From positions 1-64,000 of the forward strand of contig CAYRNR010000035.1 in assembly GCA_964425605.1 (NCBI GenBank): a DNA stretch of 64,000 bases, read 5' to 3'. The position numbers and the translations under genes are program-made. A model generated the notes under the pieces. It had not been told where the DNA came from and made no database searches. It worked only from the letters and a program-made list of their open reading frames with translations. The DNA is from CAYRNR01 sp964425605 (lineage in GTDB: Bacteria > Myxococcota_A > UBA796 > UBA9615 > CAYRNR01). Shown in pieces: positions 59,911-64,000 of this stretch. Each line of letters starts with the position of its first letter. Position 1 is the stretch's first letter.

Positions 59911-61011
59911 TCAGGGAGGTGTGGACTGTCCGAAGTTGTCGGCGCCCCAGCAGGTGACCGTCCCCTCGGTGGTCACGCCGCAGCAGTGCCACTGGCCGCA
60001 GCTGATGGCCGAGAAGGTCCCCGGCGGCGGTGCGGCCTGCCCCTCGTCGTTGGCGCCCCAGCAGGCGAGGAACTCGTCGGCCTTGATGGCGCACGAGTGG
60101 TTGCCCCCGGCGCTGACGTAGGTGTAGCTGTTGGCGGGCACGGTGCACTGACCGTCGTCCGAGCCGTCGCAGCCCCAGCAATCGACGGTGCCGTCGTCCT
60201 TGAGGCCGCACACGTGGGCGTTGCCCGGGTCCACCTGGGTGTAGGTGCCCGCCGGGATCTGCAGCTGGCCGTTGACGTCGTTGCCCCAGCAGGTCACCGC
60301 GCCCGAGGCGACGCTGCAGGTGTTGTACCAGTGGCCCGCGATGGAGGTGGCGGTGCCCCCAGGGGGGGTGGCCTGGCCGTGGCTGTCGTTGCCCCAGCAC
60401 TCCACCGAGCCGCCCGCGGCGATGGCGCAGTTGTGCCAGTAGCCCGACGCCACGGCGTTGAAGGTGCCGCCCGGCGGCGTGCACTGGCCGTACTCCGCGT
60501 CCCCGCCGCAGCCCCAGCATTCCAGCGTGCCATCGGTCTTGACGCCGCAGGTGTGCCAGGTACCCGCGGCCACGCCGCTGAATGCGCCGGCGCCCGGGGT
60601 GGCCTGGCCCTCGCCGTCGGAGCCCCAGCACATCACCGAGCCGTCGAGGCGGACGCCGCAGGAGTGGTAGGCCCCGGTGGCCACCTCGGCCCAGCAGTCC
60701 ACGTCGATGTGCCCGTCGCAGTCGTTGTCGGCGCCGTCGGCGCAGTTCTCGGTGGCGCCCGGGTGCACGTCGGCGTCGTTGTCGTCGCAGTCACCGTCGT
60801 CCACGCTCCAGCCGTCACCGTCCGCGTCCCCCGGGTCCACGTCGTCGTCCGAGACGTCGTCGTCGGCCGAGTCGTCGTCGGCCACGTCGTCGTCGTCGTC
60901 GGCCACGTCGTCGTCGGCCGAGTCGTCGTCGGGTTCGTAGTCGTCGCCGCAGCGCACGCCCCAGAGCATGAGCAGAGCCGCCAGCAAGATGGTGATGAGA
61001 CGATTGCGCAC
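59911..61011 (-). CDS. Exported RCC1-like repeat protein with Asp-rich linker
   Basis: 366 residues from GTG 61011 (GGAGG upstream). ITILLAALLMLWGVRC suggests a signal, possibly a lipobox, though Val-Arg before Cys is unusual. An Asp-rich stretch follows, then one MopE-like unit, then about seven RCC1-type blades of 30-40 residues, each with a CxW-G motif (HSCGVRLDGSVMCWGSD, HTCGVKTDGTLECWGC). The fold would be a beta-propeller displayed outside the cell. Function unknown. Confidence 0.83.
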   Translation of the reverse strand: MRNRLITILLAALLMLWGVRCGDDYEPDDDSADDDVADDDDDVADDDSADDDVSDDDVDPGDADGDGWSVDDGDCDDNDADVHPGATENCADGADNDCDGHIDVDCWAEVATGAYHSCGVRLDGSVMCWGSDGEGQATPGAGAFSGVAAGTWHTCGVKTDGTLECWGCGGDAEYGQCTPPGGTFNAVASGYWHNCAIAAGGSVECWGNDSHGQATPPGGTATSIAGHWYNTCSVASGAVTCWGNDVNGQLQIPAGTYTQVDPGNAHVCGLKDDGTVDCWGCDGSDDGQCTVPANSYTYVSAGGNHSCAIKADEFLACWGANDEGQAAPPPGTFSAISCGQWHCCGVTTEGTVTCWGADNFGQSTPP

Positions 61012-61055
61012 GGTGCCTCCGTGTTGATGAACGAAGGATACCACCGCAAGAGGGA

Positions 61056-63377
61056 TCAGCGGGAGCAGACCGCCAGCACCTGGCGCAGATCCGTGTGCCC
61101 CTGGATGCACTTCTCGATGCCGTCTTGCAGCAACGTGGTCATGCCCGCGTCGATGGCCATGTCGCGGATCTCGGCCACCGGGGCGCGGCGCTGGATCGCG
61201 GCGAGGATGTGGTCGTCGTTGACCAGCAGCTCGTGGAGACCCAGGCGGCCCTTGTAGCCGCTGCCTCCGCAGTGCTCGCAGCCCGTGGCGCGCCAGAGCC
61301 CCAGCTCGGCGTCACCCAGGTGCGCCACCAGCGCCTCCTCGCCGTACAACTCGGCCACCTCGTTGCGCTCGGCTTCCTCCGGCGCGTACTCCTGGCGGCA
61401 TTCGCTGCACAGTCGCCGGGCCAGCCGCTGGGCGAGCACCCCCAGCAGGGCGTCGGCGAACGTGAACGGATCCAGGCCCATGTCCAGCAGTCGGGTGATG
61501 GTCTCTGGCGCGGAGTTGGTGTGCAGGGTGCTCAGCACCAGGTGGCCGGTCAGCGAGGCCTCGACCCCCATGGACGCGGTCTCCTCGTCGCGCATCTCGC
61601 CGACCATGATCACGTCAGGATCGGCGCGCAGGAACGAGCGCATGGCCGCGGCGAAGTCGAACCCGATGCGCGGCTGGACCTGCACCTGGCGCAGCCCCGC
61701 CTGCGTGATCTCCACGGGATCCTCGGCGGTCCAGATCTTGCGGTCGATGGTGTTGATGGAGCCCAGCATCGAGTGCAGGGTCGTGGTCTTGCCAGACCCG
61801 GTGGGGCCCACGACCAGGACCAGCCCGTAGGGACGCTGGACGATCCGTGTCCCCTCGCGCTTGTTGCGCGGGCTCAGCCCGAGGGCCTCCACGGGCATCG
61901 GCTCGCCCGCGGCGAGGATGCGCAGCACCACGTCCTCGTTGTTGTTGACCGTGGGCACGGTCGCCACGCGCAGCTCCAGGATACGGTCGCCCACCTTGAG
62001 CTTGATCTTGCCGTCCTGGGGCTTGCGCCGCTCGGTGATGTCCAGGTTGGCCAGGATCTTGATCCGGGCCACCAGGGACGAGCGCAGGGTCGCAGGGACC
62101 TTGCGGTACTCCTCGCAGGTGCCGTCCACGCGGAACCGCACGACCGTGGCCGCCTCCTTGCCGTAGGGCTCGATGTGGATGTCCGACGCGCCCCGCCGCC
62201 AGGCCGCCAGGATCAGGCGATAGGCCATGCGGGTGGCGCCCTCGTCCTCCATGGCGTCCTCGGCCATCTCCACCGAGTCTTCCACCGAGTGCTCTCCGGT
62301 GGCCGAGATCAACAGCGCCTCGATGTCCTCGTCGAGTTGTTCGTCCTCGGGCGGCGTCAAGTACGGATCGATGTACCTGTCCAGCTGGCTGGGGCGGACC
62401 ATCACCTCGATCAGCCGCTTGGGGATGGAGAACCGCATCATGTCCAGCGCCTCGACCCCGAGGGGATCGGCCATGGCGATGGTCAGGGTGCGCTCGTCGG
62501 ACTGGAAGGGGAGGATGCGGTAGCGTTCCATCAGCCCCGGGGGGATCTCGGTGACCGCCTCGGGGGAGATGTGACAGTCGTCCAGGTCCACGTAGGGGAT
62601 GTGGAACTTGCGCGCGAGGGTGTCGGCGATGATGTCCTCGCTGACGATCCCCATCTCCACCAGCACCTCGCCCAGGCGCTTGCCGCGGCGGGTGCGCTGC
62701 TCGTTCAGCGCGGCCTCGATGTCCTCGGGCTCGGCGAGCCCCGCCTCGACCAGGATCTCACCCAGCCTCACCGGCTTGCCCCCGGTGCGGCGCTTCGACT
62801 GCTCGGCCACGGCCTGGTCCACCTCCCGCTCCGCCACCTTGGCCTGCTCCACGAGGATCTGGCCGATGGGTGCGCTGCGGTTGGCGGTCTGCTCCTTGAA
62901 GCCGCGCTGCAACCCCTCGCCGTCCAGGGCGCCGGCCTCGACCAGCAACGACCCCAGGGGGCGCCTGTCCTCCTTGGCGTTGATGCGCGCCGAGAAGAAG
63001 AAGATCTCCGCGTACAGGCTGACCTTGGAGATGGGATAGGCGTAGAAGCCGGTCTCGTCGTCCAGGTCCGCCGCGTCCAGGGTCACCGCGAAGCGGTTGC
63101 CGCCGGGCACGTAGATGTTGAACTCGCCCAGGCTCGCCGGATCGATGCCGGGCACGTCCACCGTCTCGCGGAAGAACGCCACGTAGGACAGCTGGTCCCC
63201 CTCCAGCTGTCTCGGCGTCTCGTCCACGCTGCCGTCGGCGTTGCGCGTGTTGGTCCGCACGAGCATCTGGGGCGCCTCGGGATGGAACGCAGAGACCAGC
63301 CCCGTCTCGCTGTGACCGCCCACCAGTCCCACGGTGACCATGGCGGAGCCCTTGTCGAATACGCGGCCCTCGGGCAT
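61056..63377 (-). CDS. PilB/GspE-family ATPase with four MshEN-type repeats
   Basis: 773 residues from ATG 63377 (GAGGAGGA upstream). Residues 1-125 are a beta-rich domain I cannot assign. Residues about 125-300 contain four repeats of the form [PR][LI]G..LVE.G........A..[EK]Q (PLGSLLVEAGALDG, PIGQILVEQAKVAE, RLGEILVEAGLAEP, RLGEVLVEMGIVSE), the MshEN style that binds c-di-GMP in MshE. The ATPase core has Walker A GPTGSGKTT, the Asp box, Walker B VIMVGEMRDEET and His box STLHTN. CSEC and CEHC form the zinc-binding tetracysteine. It should drive pilus or type II secretion assembly. Confidence 0.93.
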   Translation of the reverse strand: MPEGRVFDKGSAMVTVGLVGGHSETGLVSAFHPEAPQMLVRTNTRNADGSVDETPRQLEGDQLSYVAFFRETVDVPGIDPASLGEFNIYVPGGNRFAVTLDAADLDDETGFYAYPISKVSLYAEIFFFSARINAKEDRRPLGSLLVEAGALDGEGLQRGFKEQTANRSAPIGQILVEQAKVAEREVDQAVAEQSKRRTGGKPVRLGEILVEAGLAEPEDIEAALNEQRTRRGKRLGEVLVEMGIVSEDIIADTLARKFHIPYVDLDDCHISPEAVTEIPPGLMERYRILPFQSDERTLTIAMADPLGVEALDMMRFSIPKRLIEVMVRPSQLDRYIDPYLTPPEDEQLDEDIEALLISATGEHSVEDSVEMAEDAMEDEGATRMAYRLILAAWRRGASDIHIEPYGKEAATVVRFRVDGTCEEYRKVPATLRSSLVARIKILANLDITERRKPQDGKIKLKVGDRILELRVATVPTVNNNEDVVLRILAAGEPMPVEALGLSPRNKREGTRIVQRPYGLVLVVGPTGSGKTTTLHSMLGSINTIDRKIWTAEDPVEITQAGLRQVQVQPRIGFDFAAAMRSFLRADPDVIMVGEMRDEETASMGVEASLTGHLVLSTLHTNSAPETITRLLDMGLDPFTFADALLGVLAQRLARRLCSECRQEYAPEEAERNEVAELYGEEALVAHLGDAELGLWRATGCEHCGGSGYKGRLGLHELLVNDDHILAAIQRRAPVAEIRDMAIDAGMTTLLQDGIEKCIQGHTDLRQVLAVCSR

Positions 63378-63497
63378 CGGAGTCCTCCTCGTCGTGCGTC
63401 GATCTCGAGGCGAGATTTCGAAGAGTAGCACGTGCGCGTGGGAGCCGCGCTCCACCGGCGCTTCCCGGGGATCGGGCGCCCTCGGGGTAATACGACC

Positions 63498-63527
63498 TTG
63501 ACAGATCCGGGTGAGCCTCAGTAGATC
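63498..63527 (+). promoter_or_regulatory. Sigma-70-type promoter of tRNA-His
   Basis: TTGACA at 63498-63503 is a perfect -35 box. After an 18-bp spacer comes TAGATC (63522-63527), a poor -10 match. It would start transcription about 7 bp before the tRNA at 63541. Confidence 0.5.
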
Positions 63528-63540
63528 TGGGCCCCCCTGT

Positions 63541-63617
63541 GGGGACGTAGCTCAGTTGGCTAGAGCGCTGGATTGTGGCTTCAGAGGTCCCAGGTTCAAC
63601 CCCTGGCGTCCCTACCA
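63541..63617 (+). tRNA. tRNA-His(GTG), CCA encoded
   Basis: 77 nt that fold as a cloverleaf: acceptor GGGGACG / CGTCCCT (first pair G-U), D stem GCTC/GAGC, anticodon stem CTGGA/TTCAG with loop TTGTGGC (anticodon GTG, His), T stem CCAGG/CCTGG with TTCAACC. The discriminator is A and CCA is encoded. The base before G1 is T, so the G-1:C73 pair typical of tRNA-His is not encoded. It lies 33 bp upstream of hisS. Confidence 0.92.
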
Positions 63618-63650
63618 GGACCTCCCCTTCCTCTCACCGATGGATCCCCA

Positions 63651-64000
63651 ATGGCCAAGCCCAAGATCAAGCCTCGTACCCTCCCTGGTTTTCAGGACTT
63701 CCTGCCTGCGCGCGCTTCGGGGCGCCAGCGGATGCTCGATACCATCCGCGGCGTGTACGAGATGCACGGGTTCGCGCCGCTGGACACGCCGGCCATGGAG
63801 TACGAGGAGGTGCTGACGGGGCAGCTGGAGAGCGACAAGGAGATCTTCCGGCTGCGCGACCAGGATGACCGCCACGTGGCGCTGCGGTTCGACCTGACCG
63901 TGCCGCTGGCGCGGGTCGTGGCCGAGCATGGCCAGCACATCCCGCGCCCCTTCCGGCGCTACCACATGGCCAAGGTGTGGCGCGAGGACAAGCCCAAGCC
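63651..64000 (+). CDS. hisS: Histidyl-tRNA synthetase HisS, 5' part
   Basis: Open to the right edge: 116 residues visible. MAKPKIKPRTLPGFQDFLP is the usual class II HisS start (GxxDxLP), and RFDLTVPLARVVAEH followed by PFRRYHMAKVWR is motif 2. The enzyme charges tRNA-His. ATG 63651 is preferred; another ATG at 63640 is out of frame. Downstream of tRNA-His by 33 bp, so the two may be co-transcribed. No strong ribosome-binding site is visible; CCTCCCC upstream is pyrimidine-rich. Confidence 0.93.
   Translation, partial: MAKPKIKPRTLPGFQDFLPARASGRQRMLDTIRGVYEMHGFAPLDTPAMEYEEVLTGQLESDKEIFRLRDQDDRHVALRFDLTVPLARVVAEHGQHIPRPFRRYHMAKVWREDKPK

Overview
The window is one continuous piece of GC-rich bacterial chromosome with tightly packed genes, many joined by ATGA or GTGA start/stop overlaps. 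Several secreted proteins carry acidic Asp-rich linkers, MopE-type Asp/Asn/Gly/Cys repeats and, in one case, a MYXO-CTERM-like tail (CVCS, hydrophobic helix, RRHR). Together with numerous NtrC-type regulators this points to Myxococcota or a related deltaproteobacterial lineage. The assignment is inferred from style, not from a marker gene.

1-6.8 kb: an Asp/Cys-repeat secreted protein running off the left edge, an SGNH hydrolase with a helical-repeat insert, and a degenerate 5'-nucleotidase fused to a possible beta-rich C-terminus.

6.9-35.3 kb is the centrepiece: what looks like one regulon for molybdenum-dependent respiration. A run of 19 co-directional genes (26196 down to 6902) encodes a Tat-exported, apparently lipid-anchored DMSO-reductase-family enzyme and its Fe-S subunit, a TorD chaperone, seven c-type cytochromes with 41 CxxCH motifs, an outer-membrane beta-barrel, a four-subunit Qrc-like quinone/cytochrome oxidoreductase (hexaheme, Fe-S, Mo-like and NrfD subunits), MoeA, a MoaC-MobB fusion, TatB and TatC. 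Flanking it are a sigma-54 response regulator, a histidine kinase, a PhnD-like sensor (together an X-S-R three-component system like AioXSR/ArxXSR), a molybdate/tungstate-type ABC transporter, MoaA, TatA and a MOSC protein. I found two exact -24/-12 sigma-54 promoters (upstream of the Fe-S subunit gene and of tatA), weaker ones between moaA and the transporter and before the response regulator, and a shared dyad GTTACC-N4-GGTAAC at five places. The simplest reading is a self-sufficient unit: sense an oxyanion, import Mo/W, build and insert the cofactor, export the enzyme, and wire it to the quinone pool, perhaps across the outer membrane. The substrate cannot be read from the sequence.

35.3-47 kb: Asp-rich lipoprotein, rhomboid protease, an FHA/AAA+ protein with broken ATPase motifs, long-chain acyl-CoA synthetase, a vWA lipoprotein, a 71-bp perfect palindrome between convergent genes, and secreted or small membrane proteins of unknown function. 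47-55 kb: a nucleotidyltransferase gene pair, a sigma-54 activator, GrpB-like protein, a transglutaminase-like MopE lipoprotein and a PilZ protein. 55-64 kb: GH5 glycosidase, beta-helix/MopE protein, mannose-1-phosphate guanylyltransferase, RCC1-like lipoprotein, a PilB/GspE ATPase with four MshEN-type repeats, tRNA-His, and the start of hisS. No rRNA, CRISPR array, insertion sequence or prophage was seen.
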